Positions 23,413 through 35,725 of a DNA stretch of 64,000 nucleotides are shown here, piece by piece. A model generated the notes under the pieces. The model ran no database searches, was not told the DNA's origin, and was given only the letters and a program-made list of their open reading frames with translations. The translations under genes were made by a program, and so were the position numbers. How positions within the stretch are numbered: the first letter of the stretch is position 1; each line of letters begins with the position of its first letter. The DNA comes from Gaeumannomyces sp. JS-464 (Eukaryota; Ascomycota; Sordariomycetes; Magnaporthales; Magnaporthaceae), in NCBI GenBank assembly GCA_002197995.1, contig NGZR01000004.1, positions 2,480,001 through 2,544,000 of the forward strand. The letters run 5' to 3'.

Positions 23413-26400
23413 TCAACGGCCATCATGGTAATGAGTGTAACGACCGTAGAGACCAGGCGCAGCCTCTCGGGTCTGAGGCTGGGCCTGTGTGCAGGCATCG
23501 CGGTAGTTGTTGCGCCGAATGACGTCATGAACGCCATCGCGAACCTCGCGCGGCGAGCTAATCTTCTGGCGCAACTCGCGGCTTCTCTTCTCGCGCCGCC
23601 GCTCGCTGAGCCTGCGAGGGAGGTCTTGCAAGCTGTAGCCGTCCAGCCTGCCGGCCAGGCCGCCGCTGCTGGAGCCGCCAAACAACAGCAGACTCCTCCT
23701 CCGCGTCGGTGTAGTGCCGTCGCCGCCACCACGGGTTCCATGTTGCGCCTCCGGCGTGTCGGCTGTCCGGATCCACCGTCGGGAGCTGTTGACGGCCAGG
23801 CACTACGTGTAGCTTGCTGCTGCTGGTGCTGCTCCTGGCGCGCGGTCCGAGTCCGCCGGACAGAATCGTGGCTAGCACGGCGCCCAACCACACGCAGGTT
23901 ACCACTAGGAGTACGGCGAACGGTGCGGCGGATGGGAGAGTCTGGCGGTCCGCCAGCGGGGAATCCGTCCTGGTGGTCATAGTCGTCGCGGATAGGCAGA
24001 ATCGCAAAAGTGTGCTTCATCCGCTGGCTGAGGCTCCGACGCGGCGGGCGCGGCCGGTTGTCGATGGGTGGGTAGCGGTACGTCCGATCATGCAGATCGG
24101 CTCCACCGTCAGAGTCCGACTCACTGTCGGAGTCGGGAGCGTAGGCCGGGCGCCAGAAAGGGTGCAGCCTGGTCTCATCGGCCGGTTCGTCGTCAGGCCG
24201 CATCGCGGTAGATGACTTGCTCCTCCCGGCAGACGCGGCCCTTTGGCGCGAGTGCTCTCTACGCAAACTAGAGCCCCGAGAGAGCGACAAGGCACGAGAA
24301 ATGAAGCCGGAACTTGAGCTGCGGGGGTGTAGGGCCGTGCGAAGGCGACTGACGCAAACTCAAGGCCCTCCTCACAAGCGACATGCGTTTTGCCGGCGGA
24401 CGTTCGACGAGTGCCTCATAGAAGTTGCCAAGCTGCGCTGCTACTCCTGGGCTGGGGTAAGGCCTGATGGCGTAGCAGGGATAAACTCTATAACGGGAGG
24501 CTGGAGACGGCTGGGCGGCTCAGGAGGCGCCCGCGGATTGCGAAGCGGCGAGTCGACGTCGTCCATCGAGAAGGTGGGCTGAGGCGGCGTGGCAGGCACC
24601 GCGGCTGCATCCGTGTCGATTGTTTTGATGGTAGGTCTGCCCGTCAATGACGGAGCAAGCTTGGCCGGCGACTCAAGAGCCTCATCAAAAGTCAGAAACT
24701 CTCGTGGTTGCTGAATCTCCTTGGCAGTGCTGGAGGTGCTGGAGGAGCTCAGGCTCGGCTTGTTCGAATGATTCACCATCAGAACAGACGTGTTCTGGTG
24801 TGGATAGATGTTGACAGCCATGGCCTCAGAAACCTCTGCGTGTGACGTCGCATTCGTCTCCACGGAGTGCTGGGAGAAGGGCGTGTGCTGGGCCGACAGC
24901 CGCCTACCGAAGAGTGGATCGCCGTGGTGGTCAACGCTGACTTTGTGCATTGGGTGCATTCTTGCCGCTTCGTTCATGGACTCGATAGATGGCGCTGGCT
25001 CGATCCTGACCTCGGGACCAGTAGTGGTAGGAACACCGGCAGATTCGATCTTGGGAGGGGCTGGCTCGATGCGAGCTTCGGCAGGAGGGTCGGCTCGATC
25101 CGCAGGTGGGCCAGTGGGCACATTCCTCCTCGGTTCGTGTGGCCTCTGTCTATGTGGGTGCGTCTGGGTCTGGGCCTGGAGCGCTTGAAGGTCCCTCAAG
25201 CTATCCGCCGTCAGAGATCCCGCTCTTGACGTATTCCGGCTGGTGGGGGCCGAGAGCGATGACGTCCGTCGCGGGACAATTGGAGGGTAGTCCATAGTCC
25301 GTTGATCGCCCGGCTGGGAGCCGTCCGACTCAGACATGGCCCTGCCGCGGCGCGAGGGCCGATCAAAGTACGGGGCAAGATCCTTCCCATTAGGTAGCTG
25401 CGAAAGTAGCGGAGCAGATCCTACGCTCTGGCTTCGCCTGCTGCTCCGTGTTGAGCGAAGAGATGGCGTCCTGCTGTTGGACTTGAGCGACGACCGGCGT
25501 TCGGGAACGATAACGACGGGGATGCCGCCGTTCTTGCAAACGTCTCTCCGAGCTTTGCGACTAGATATCGAGTTCGTAGTGCTCGTGGAAATGTAGCTCG
25601 CGTGTCGCGCCTCAGAAAGGTTTATGTTTGTGAGTGGGGGGCGCCGTTTCGACACTTCTTCCAGCTGCACCGACGTTACCGTCGCCGAGCTTGGCTGGGA
25701 CAGCGACGACCTCGAGTCGCGTAGGAGGTCTACCTTCCTAACGTGACGCAACGTCCGCTGCCTTTTGGGTGTCCCATCAAGGACCGTAGAGGCCGTGGAA
25801 TAGGAAGACATTGTCGACAGCCGTCGAGCAGCAATTTCAGGCGAACGCTGAAGCGGGAAGACGGCGCGCGCAGAAGGATTTTGGGCGGGCGACTCCAGGG
25901 GTGACGGGAAGGCGAGCGCCCGTTCAGGAAGACTCATAGAACGCAAGGCCTCGGTGGCGCTCGTCGGCAGCACCGTGTTATCCTCCAAGATCTCTGGGGT
26001 ATGACCATTCATGACTGGGACCCGCTTCCTGACAGTGACGTTCCTCTCCAAATTGTCGTCCCATTGCTTTTCCACCTCGCTCTCTCCAGGGCCCCATTCA
26101 CCGTCAAAGCTGACAAACCTGTCTTTCGGCCTGGGAGGTGTCGCCGTCGCATCCGACTCTGGACTTGACTCTAGCCCCAGACCGAGGCCGATCGTTTTTG
26201 GTTTCTTCTTCTTCTTCGGTTTACTCCCATCGTCGCTGTTGACCCCGCTCGCTGGACGCACAGTGCTCTGTGACGAGGTCCTGACGGACGGTGCCTTGGG
26301 CCGCACCGTTGACTTTCCATCTTCTTCATCCGGGACAGACATGGTTTCCCTGGCCGTCATGAACGAGTCTGCTCCCGACGCAGTAGTGCTTCTTGATAGA

Positions 26401-26975
26401 ATTCGGTCGCCCCCGATTGGGCGCGTCACAGGAACAGGCCCCGGTCGCTTGCTGACGCGAAGTTGGGGAGGCGTCACATCAGGGGTAGGCGGACTCCTCT
26501 GGTTCGTCGGGGTAGTCGGGGTTTTCGGCGGGCCGGGTGCCGGCACGGCCTGGACCTGCTCGGTGCTGGCCTCGGGGGTTTCGGCGGGGCTGGAGGGGAC
26601 TACCGAGTGGCTAGAGGAGGACGTTCGGGAGTGCGCCGGAGGTGTCGGTGGCATGTCAGGGCCGGTTCCTATCCTCTTGGGCCGGTGGCTCAACTGATGG
26701 ATTGCAGGCTGGGGGCGCGGCGACCGCGAGCGCGAGGTCCGCGGGGCTGCGGTGGTCGCATCGTACGGCGGAGCAACGGTGAGAGGAGCACCGCCAGACA
26801 CGGCGGCGGGTGGACCTTTCCGGTAGGGAAAAGAGCCGGGCCTCGGGTGAGGCAACAGCTTGCGCTTCTTAAACAGCAGCGGCTGGACCCGAGGATTCGA
26901 CGGGGAAATGTACTCGATGTCTTGCGCCGCCCGCATATCTGCCAGCGGCGCCCTTGGTTCGGCGCTGGCCGTCAT
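23413..26975 (-). CDS. long disordered Ser/Arg/Pro-rich protein (frame broken as sequenced)
   Basis: The ATG at 26975-26973 opens an 843-codon frame that stops at 24443-24441. I argue it is one gene of about 1,190 codons reaching 23413. Just after the stop, the next frame reads QLGNFYEALVERPPAKRMSL and continues until the G run 24323-24327. There the frame changes to SSSSGFISRALSLSRGSSLR and then RSLSQRMKHTFAILPIRDDY. A last change near 23733 gives the charged C-terminus (LSERRREKRSRELRQKISSP; GVHDVIRRNNYRD), ending at 23413. The protein has no signal peptide, transmembrane segment or known domain. It is almost entirely low complexity with many Ser/Pro phosphorylation-type motifs and conserved-looking islands (DGEWGPGESEVEKQWDDNLE; GGIPVVIVPERRSSLKS). 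I do not recognise the family. The joins are inference. Confidence 0.65.
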
Positions 26976-29182
26976 GGCGGGAGGCAGAGGCGGAGGAAAA
27001 GGCGGAGGCCAGGCTGCAGCAATGCAAAGCAAAGGAAGGATCGGGACCTGTGGCCTGGCAATTAATAGGCGCGCCCTCCACAGGCGGTGCTGGACGATAT
27101 CTCTGGTTTAGACGTAACCGGGTCCTATAAGGTGCGATGGGATCCTCGCATGGCGGCCAGCTTGGTCAAGCAAATTCGTGTGGCAGGCAGGCATGGGATG
27201 GTTAGGTCTGGCGGGTGGTGGAGCGCAGCAGACGGGATAACCCTGCGCGCGATATGGGATGATATCACCAAAAAAAGAAAAAAGGTTGGACGAAGACCAG
27301 AATAAGGTAAGCGGATTCGGCAGCAAAACCACAATTTCGAGCGCGGCAAGGGCTCGAAGCGGGTTTCGTTTCGCGGGCGCAGAGAAGCGAGGAAAGGGCC
27401 CGGCTCACGCAGCCATCTGAGACATGGAGCTTAGGTGGCGAGTGACTCTGTGCTTCTGGGACAAGGCGCGGGGGGTGATGTGCCAGCGTGTGCACAGGCC
27501 GTCTGCGGCCAGGTCGAGGGCCAACGAGACAAGGCGACACAGGGCGGCACGATCCGGATTCTCTTGCTCAGCTGGGTTGGGAGCACAAGGGAGCAGGGCC
27601 TGGCTCCGATGGGCCGTGGCGCATCAAGCGACAATGATTTCCACAGGCAGTTATTTGGCCGGGTGTTTCGCTTCGTTAATTTCCTCCAACACCCAGGTCG
27701 CCAATCAATACCGCGATCGCGGGGCTCGGGCGCGCGTCGTGGAGGTGAAGCGAAAATAGGTAAGGTGTACTTTAATAGTGGCAGATCCTAAATTTGACGA
27801 GAGCGAGAATGGAACATCGCAGGTGATGGAGGAGGAGACAAAAAGAAAGGATAAAGCGAAGGGGTAGGTTGGGGAACGGACAAAGCGGTCCCAATGGCGA
27901 CTGGATCCGATCTGTTCACAGGGGACAAATGACAGCGCCGAAGCTCGAATCCACGACGGGCAGGGAGGATGGAGTTGCTTCTTCTTGTCGAACATGGGCG
28001 CTGTGCTGCGCTTCTTTGATCCGTGCTCCTTCCCTGCTGAACGACAGAAACTATGGGGCCCTCTCCTGCGCCTGCCTATCTGCCTGCCTGTCTGGCGCCT
28101 CTCCAGTGAGTCTTTAGTCGGTGGAGCTGGCACCGACCAGAAAGGTGGTCTTCTGGGCGCTGGCCCTCCATCTGATGCCTTCACATTTAGACTGCATGCA
28201 CTCTGCACTAGAGAGAACTCGCGTTCGTTCTCCTGCAGTAGACACCGACTTGTCATCTCGGCTCAGCACAGCCGAGCGGGCTGTCACGACGAGGACCAAG
28301 TTGAGTCTGCCTTAGCCGCACGACAAGCAAGGCCTCGGTCCCCCTGCCCGCCCACCCGACTGTTGGTCACGGACGGGCCACGTTCCAACGGCCACCGAGG
28401 ACACATCATCGCCACGATCCAAATCAGCCCGCAGCCGCTACCCAGCAGTGCCGTACTCCTGCGCGCGCGCGCGTGTGCATTTTGGATGTGCTGCGTGTGC
28501 CCGCGCTGTGTCTTTGTTCGCCTAGGTGTGTGCAGCATGCGCCTCTGCAGCGTAATAAAAGGTTGAATTGATTGAACGCATATAAACACATTGGGCTGCA
28601 TGTCCCTCGGCTTCCGCCCGTCTCCTTGCCTGTTTCGCCTGCTTTGCCTGACCATCTGTCCCGTCGCTGCAAGTGGCCGAGGGAGCTGCAGCTGCTGCTG
28701 GCCGGCACCTCAGAGGCCCCCAGATCTCGAACGCTGTTGGCTCGCTGGCTGTGCCCGCTGCGTCTGCGACTGGACGAGACTCCTTGCCTCCTGCACCAAA
28801 ATAGGTCGGTCCATGTATGCGTGGATACGAATGCTGTGTGTACCTATTTCCGTGTGTGTTTCCTGCAGCAGCCATTTGTCTGCGCATTTCGTTGGATTCA
28901 ATGGCGCAGGTCCAGCTCGTCAGAGGCATCTAAATGCAGTATGACGGGAAGACACGGTGCCCAAATAAAAATCTACAATTCCGGCAATGCTAATTGGAGC
29001 CCCCATTACCTGAACTTATCCTGTAGGTCTGTTGTGCGGTTTACGGACTGCACGCCCCTACCTACCACCTATGTGGGAGACACCAGACCACCCCAAGGCA
29101 CGGATGGTTCCTTCCTTCTTTTGGCCCCTGCCACCCGCCTCCCAAAGGCGATAGGGAAGTCCGGGCCTGATTGCTTTCTTGG
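26976..29182. other. gene-poor region, left part
   Basis: Upstream DNA of the long minus-strand gene. A perfect 12-bp palindrome CCGCGATCGCGG at 27711-27722 lies 6 bp after a CCAAT sequence (27701). A short alternating GC run is present at about 28463-28472. No gene is supported. Confidence 0.45.
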
Positions 29183-29187
29183 CCCAC

Positions 29188-29456
29188 CACGTCGCCCGAA
29201 AAATAATTGAGACTGCAAGAAGCGATCCTACCCCTGTCACCTTCAAATGTGGACAACATAGCCATTTCAATCAACTATATCTTAAACAAAACAGCTGATT
29301 TTACCAAAATGAACACTCCATTATAAATCCCGATTGCAGTTTTTTATTTTTATTTTTATTTTTTGTATATTTTATTTGGATTTTGTTTCGTGGTTTTGGC
29401 TGCAATTTCTGGAAGCTGTTTTTTTCTGCAGTCTCAATTATTTTCCGGGCGACGTG
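29188..29456. mobile_element. probable MITE with 30-bp TIRs and 5-bp TSD
   Basis: The outer 30 bases at 29188-29217 (starting CACGTCGCCCG) and the reverse complement of 29427-29456 match at 29 of 30 positions. The 269-bp unit is flanked on both sides by the same 5 bp, CCCAC (29183-29187 and 29457-29461), as expected of a target-site duplication. The interior is AT-rich, has a run of TTTTTA units (29339-29363) and has no ORF. This is the structure of a non-autonomous DNA transposon. The superfamily is not assigned. The near-identical arms imply recent insertion, unless both arms are short by chance. Confidence 0.65.
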
Positions 29457-29461
29457 CCCAC

Positions 29462-31604
29462 CCATCCTCGCTCACACCCAAGACCAAGACCGGAAGAAGG
29501 GGGAGAGGGGCAGCCCACCAGAGCCATCGACCAGGTCACGAGAACAAATCAGGTCGCGAGACGCTTACAAGGCTACCCGCCTCCCTCTTTTCAGAGACAT
29601 CCTTTTGCATACAGCCTGCACGCTATTACCACGTACTTGCACACCGGCTAGCGAATCAGATGCGCCTCTTCCAACTTTTCGACTGCGCCTTTCCCTATCT
29701 GGCCTGGCCAGGAAGTTCGCTTCTCCGAGCTGCAGCATGGCCTGCTCCGCAGCTTTTCTTCTGCTTTTTCTTTTTCTTGCGCCCCCTTGGTCTCTTCCCG
29801 GCTCCCCGCCGAGCTCCTGTCGCCGTCTGCCCATCACTCACCACAGGATTCTGAGCCGGCCTGCTCTACATACAGGCCACTGTCCAAGTTGACTGACGGG
29901 TGGCCAGGCGTTTATCCTACCCCTCGCTCGCTCCACACGTTCACGTGCTCCGGTAGGAGCCAGCGGCTCATCCCTTTTCTCCTGGCGCCCACCCCATAAC
30001 TGCCATACGCACGGTGGAATGACTGGGTGTTCGCAAAGATCACCTGAAGTACCGAGACATGGCTAGCCCTAAGATGCCACCGCGACATCAAAGTCGCAGA
30101 AACACCCACACACACAAACATGAAAAAGAGGCCTTTCAAGTCCTAGCCATGTGACCAACTCGGGGGGTTCTCTGTCCTGGAGATAGATGCATGGCATTAT
30201 CTTCAGTCACCGAGAGCCAAGCACACACCTCAGTGATAGGTCATTATTGCGGGCGGTGATAATTCTATACGCAAAAACGCCGAATCATGCAAAGCAACCA
30301 CCAAATCTCCCCCGGCTTCTTGGTGCCCGGGGTTGGTGAGCTTGTCGCTGTGAGGGTCAACTCGCACATGGCGGAGGTCCGTAGCGTCTCTGGTCCGTCC
30401 CTTGGAAGTAATCGGCTCAAGGAAACCCATCCTGCTGTACGGGGCCGGGGACTCGTCGTGGTCTCGGTCTCCCATGACCCCCAGGGAACAGATACACCAC
30501 CCGGGCACCTACATGCAAGGTCACGACGAGTCCCCGCATAATTCACCATGATTCCCGCGAGCATTGTGATATTACACCTCACACAGCCCGAAACTACTTT
30601 CTGAGCGACAGCGCGTAACCCCCTGCAGATTGCCGGCAACTTTTCCCAGAAGACATACCGCGGCTGTAGGGAACATGACCTACGTCTCAAGCATCCGCAG
30701 GCGGTGGTGACGTGATTTGCTGAAGCCAGCCCCAGGGAGAGTGGCAAGCTCTTATCTCGTTGTGTTGGCCCTCAAGCAGCGCTGTTATGCGGGGCATCGG
30801 GGGTTCGGCTTCTGGTGTCTCAACTGGTTGCTTTCATCCAACCACACATTCGTACAGCTGCTCCGCTATCGACCCTTTGATTTCTATAAGGTATACTAGC
30901 CCGGCATGACGCTTCCCTTGCACGCGATAAACCCAGTGAACTTTCTTTAAGCCGGTGGTGTATATGTACACAGCTGGCGGCTGTTGAGGCAATATTTTAT
31001 ATATCAAGGCTAACAAGGGCATCTAGCATAACTAGCACAACTTAGTGCCGATTGTGAAGGCCGTCAATAGGTTGGTGCCAGCCCATGCAGGATGCGGGGT
31101 ATCTCTCTAGTTGAGGAGGCGGCTGTCCCTACGTATCGATGGAATCATCATGCATTAAAAAGAGGAGCTGTAGCAGAAACGGTCGGCATTTTAGTTTGTA
31201 ATAGCAATGATAGCCATTACCTACGGGGCCGGTATGCGCCTGATCGAACCAAGGAATATGTTGAGCGTTGATACCGGACACTCGTCCGAGCGAGCCCGAG
31301 TGCCACGCAGCTATCCCGCGTCCGACGATAAGCTCACCGCGCTGCAGGAAACTGGAGATGGGACGGCATCACTCTGCCAATCCGGCTGCCCTGGAGAGTT
31401 ACTTTTGCAGCATGCTTTTTGTCCACCCAAACCTATCAGAGGAGCGGGCGGGGAGAAGGAGCCATGGCGTCCCTTTTAAAGATCCTCTGGGATGCCCCTC
31501 TGACGACTAGAGTCTGTCCCGCGCCTGCTACCAGAGCCTCGTTTGGCTGTCATCGGCGACTCTCCTTGATGCTAGTAACCAACCAACTCTTCGTGCCATT
31601 GACA
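29462..31604. other. gene-poor region, right part
   Basis: No supported gene. The right end must contain the promoter of the agmatinase-family gene. An in-frame upstream ATG exists at 31464, but using it would bury the signal peptide. Nothing else is recognised. Confidence 0.45.
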
Positions 31605-33427
31605 ATGCTTTGTCGGACCGCAGTGTTAACGGCTCTCGTGGCCCTCGTGTCTGCCCATGGGGATCACCACGAGCAGGAGCCTATGTCCGGGCCCCTGCAA
31701 TCCCTGTGGTACAACAGTCTTCCCGGCGACGGCGGCACCCAGGTAACCCGCCCCAGGAATCGGGAACATCTCTCTACCGAGAGGTGGCTTGAGGGAATCC
31801 TTCGGTCTACATGTTTCACTAACCGCCATATTGCGTGCTTGCTCCCCAGGCCGACTCCGTCTTCTCTGGTATCTCAACCTTTGGTCGTCTGCCGTATCTA
31901 CCGTGCCTGAGCAACAGTCACGTATCATACGACATTGCATTCATTGGTCCGTGGAAGACCTTTATTGGACTGCCGCCCATTTGCCTCCGCCCATGTGAGG
32001 ATCATTATTGACCCAGGAGGGAGATTATTGATATGGAAAAGGGGCTCCGTTCGACACGGGCACATCTTATCGCCCAGGCGCCAGATTTGGCCCGTCTGGC
32101 ATCAGGCAGGGCTCTCGCCGCCTGAATCTCTAGTAAGCGTCCAGTTCCTGAGCGTGCCTAGATTACAAGCGAGTCTAACAATATTTGCCAGCGGCGGATA
32201 CAACGTTCCCCTGAAGACCAACCCGTTCAACAGCTGGGCGACCGTGCTTGACTGCGGCGACATACCAGTGACATCGTAAGGAGCCGAAATGGCCGCCCTG
32301 TGGTTAGCAGTGAGCTGACAATATCTTGATTTGCAGGTACGACAACACGTTTGCTCTGAAGCAGATTGAAGAAGGGCACTATAACATCCTCTCGAGAGCG
32401 CCCAAAACCGATGCCCACAAAAAGGGACCTGCATTGAAGGGAAAAACCCTGCCCAGGGTGATCACGCTCGGTGGTGACCATACCATCACTCTGCCACTGT
32501 TGAGGTCGATCAAGCGTGCATACGGTGTAAGTGGCAGGCATCTCCAAGGCAGCGAAGTGTCGGCCAACGAATTGTTAGGGGACATCGTGCTGAACGAAAC
32601 GTCTGCCCAACACAGTCCATCAGCGTCATCCATTTCGACTCCCATCTGGACACCTGTGAGTGAAGAAACACTTTAAGCTGGTAAATGCTGCTATGCTTAC
32701 ATTGGTGCGTTACCGGGAAACAGGGAGACCTAAGGTATTCGGCGGCTCGCCGTCGCATGTTGCCAGTATTAACCATGGCACGTATTTTTACCACGCCGCC
32801 CAGGAGGGTCTGCTCAAGAATGACTCCAATATCCACGCCGGCATTCGCACTACGTTGAGTGGCCCGAGTGACTACGACAACGACGGATATTGTGGGTTCG
32901 AGATCGTCGAAGCACGTGAGATTGACACCATCGGCATTGACGGGATCATCAAGAAGATCAAGAAGCGCGTCGGCACCAAGAACCCGGTGTACTTGTCCCT
33001 CGATATCGACACTCTGGATCCTGCCTGTGAGTTTCTTGGACGGCTACCTACTCCTACCTACTTCTTCCGGAACTGACGCTTCCATATCATCCAGTTGCGC
33101 CAGCTACTGGAACCCCTGAGACAGGAGGTTGGACGACTCGAGAGCTTCGGACGATTCTCAGGGGACTAGAGGGCGTCAACATCGTTGCTGCGGACATTGT
33201 TGAGGTTGCGGTAAGTCTCTTGTTCATCTCTCTTTCGCCGTGCCCACCTTTCGTGGGGAAAATAAGCTCATGCCAACGTCTCTGTGGCACAGCCGGCGTA
33301 CGACACCAATGCCGAGCTCACCACCATGGCGGCAGCGGATGCGCTCTACGAGATCATGAGCATCATGGTCAAGCGGGGTCCTCTAAGCATCGCCGAGGAC
33401 GGAGTAGAGGGGGAAGAGGAGCTGTGA
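31605..33427 (+). CDS. secreted agmatinase/arginase-family ureohydrolase
   Basis: Nine exons keep phase (31605-31742, 31850-31946, 32042-32132, 32192-32275, 32337-32526, 32616-32655, 32724-33026, 33095-33210, 33293-33427) and give 397 residues. A signal peptide ([19 protein letters not shown]) is followed by a His-rich HGDHHEQE stretch. The ureohydrolase fold follows: [26 protein letters not shown] (about residue 183), HFDSHLDTW (about 206), [28 protein letters not shown] (about 305) and ADIVEVAPAYD. All six Mn-binding positions are therefore kept. The family hydrolyses agmatine or related guanidino compounds to urea and an amine. The exact substrate cannot be told. The start at 31605 is chosen because it gives a clean signal peptide. 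Two donors are the weak GTCCGT and GTAACC types. Confidence 0.88.
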
Positions 33428-34728
33428 ATACGGGCTGCCAGGTTTAGACCTGTCCTCACATATATGCCGGGCATGTGATGGTAGTTGGACCTGGAGCATC
33501 GTGGTTTTCTGGCATCTGATCGGCCGGCCTATATCAGCAAACTGGAGGAGAGATTTTTGCTTGTGCTGCATGCCAAGAAGGGAGACGCTGACCATTGGTG
33601 CGACGGAAAGAGATTAAACGGGACGTCGGCTTGATGTATGGTAGTCATGGTAGCCCAACAGAGTACAGTGTTCCACACGAGAACTGCTCGAGTGCCTGTT
33701 GTCTGCCTGACATCCTACATCATTTGGTTTTAGGCTGTTCTGGCCGCACTTACAACAGCAGCTTCTGATGGAGCATCAGCCAAAGCAGATCCTCATTGAG
33801 TGACTGCATAGTTCTTGTGGCGTATATCGCACAGGCACCACGGACGTGTCTGCTTTTGGTTTGAGCTATTTTAAATGTCTTGATCACGGGGATCCTCGCT
33901 GTCTACCTGGTATCCTCATCGCGTGTTACACGTGTGGGCGTATGTGCGTTTTGCAAGCCGACCAACATCAGGTGTCTTCGTATTTATTGTTCGAGATGGT
34001 ATATCTATGTAGATACATGTGAACCACAAGGGTGGACAAGGTTGATGTGGCCATCCGCCATCCGGCCATAGCCGAGGGGACGGCGTGACGGCCGCAATGC
34101 CTGATATCACGGCACTGGACAGTTCTGGTAGCAGTGGGGAGCTCATCGAATGGAAAGAAGCCAAAGGCCCTTGTGACGCAGGCAGCCAGTATCAAAATAC
34201 TTTGGCATCCTGTCTATCCTGCAACCCTGACCATTGTCGGCTGATCGAGAAAGCGTGGTGGTACCTGAATAACCCCCAGGAACGTGAGATGAGAGTGATG
34301 GCAGTCTGATAGAGCACCCTGCTTCTCCATGTCCCTGTCGTGCCTGCCTTGCCAGTTGGGTCAACCGTCACTTTCTGCCCGGAGCCCGTTCCTTCCTAAA
34401 ATTCGTAGCACTCACCCAGACCGTTCAACGTTGCCCAACAAAACCTCTCGCCTGGGCCGAGCTCCAGTGGCAAAGAAGGGGAAAGAAAAACTTGACCTCA
34501 CCGTTTGCTTCCTCCCTCTTGGTTTCAACCCACTCCACCGTCCTCCACTTCCACTTCCACCTTCGCCTTTGGAATTTGGAACAACCTCTTCACTCGTTTT
34601 TCATCACTTGGGGAGCCCGTTTCGTTCGCTACGTCCTTCCCGGCTTTTTGACAGATCAAGGCAAAGCTCGTCACCGATATCTGCCTCCAGGCGCACTTCC
34701 CTTCTCGTCCACCTCGTCTTCGCCCACC
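33428..34728. other. intergenic between agmatinase and GPI protein genes
   Basis: 3' UTR of the agmatinase-family gene, then promoter and pyrimidine-rich leader (about 34490-34728) of the GPI-protein gene. No other gene is seen. Confidence 0.5.
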
Positions 34729-35725
34729 ATGAAGTTCACGGCCGCCATGGCCCTGGCCACTTCAGCGACCCTGGCCACCGCCCAGATCACCGTCGATGCC
34801 AACGGCACCATCAAGTGCCCGAAGCCTCTCGCGGGCGCTTTTTGCGTCGGCAGCTCTCTTCAGACGAAGACCATCGCCACCTGTGACGCCGGCGGCATCG
34901 GCCAGCGTGGTCTCTGCAGCGAGGTACGATCCTAACACCAAGCCCATTCATTCGCTAGCCCGATCACCTCTGAGATAGCAGTGATCATCGTGGCTGACAA
35001 TCTCTTCCATCGTCGAACAGTTCCTCGCCGGCAAGCCTCCCTATGGCAGCAACGAGGTTCTGTGCTACCAATCCTCGGACACTACTGGCGACGCGGCTTG
35101 TGAGTTCCCCACAAGAAACTGAGAACACTCTCAGACCCTTCTCAGGTGCAACTCAAAGGTCACTAACCACAAGTTAAACAAACCAGGCGTGAAGGGCAAT
35201 GTCGTCTACGAGATCACGGGCGAGCCTAGGTTCACCCTCTCTGCGGATTCGTCCAAGCCCAAGTTCACGGCGTCGACTGTCTCGGACGACTGGGAGGTTC
35301 TTCCGACCTCGTCGCCGTGCCCTCTGGAGCCTGTCGGTACCGAGGTTCCTGGCGCCCCTGGTCTTCCTGCCACATCTGAGCCGGCCTTGCCCAGCGTCAA
35401 CCCGATTCCCCCGGTCTCTGGCCCTCCGGAGCCCATCCCTACTGGTGAGCCCATGACACCTCCTGTGTCTGGTCCTCCGGAGCCCCTCCCTTCGGGTGAC
35501 CCTCTGCAGCCCCCTCCTGTCGAGCCGGTCCCTCCTGTCGGTGGTGGCAATAGAGGCAACAGCACGTTTACCGTCCCGACGGTTTCTTCGACCGATACCC
35601 CGGCGGTCCAGCCCCCTGCGCCTACGGCAAGCATCCCGACGGTCCCCATCTCTGCTGCTCCTGCCATGAAGCAGGCTGGTGCCATGATGGTGGTTGTGGG
35701 CGTGGCTGTTGCGTGCTTGCTCTAG
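34729..35725 (+). CDS. cysteine-rich GPI-anchored surface protein
   Basis: Three exons (34729-34923, 35021-35099, 35187-35725) give 270 residues. The N-terminus (MKFTAAMALATSATLATAQ) is a signal peptide. The first 120 residues contain six cysteines (in IKCPKP, GAFCVG, IATCDA, RGLCSE, EVLCYQ and DAACVKG) with two short introns between them. A Pro/Gly/Ser/Thr-rich stalk with near-repeats of SGPPEPxPxGxP follows. The end is a small-residue region and hydrophobic tail (GAMMVVVGVAVACLL), typical of a GPI-addition signal. Such proteins reach the plasma membrane or cell wall. I do not recognise the cysteine pattern as CFEM, which has eight cysteines. The role is unknown. Confidence 0.82.

Noticed and set aside
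31200..31280. Possible tRNA on the minus strand (GGTTCGATCA B-box-like)
   Set aside because: No matching A box and no cloverleaf could be drawn.
31464..31604. In-frame upstream ATG of the agmatinase-family gene
   Set aside because: Adds 47 residues without homology and hides a well-formed signal peptide, so the start at 31605 is preferred.
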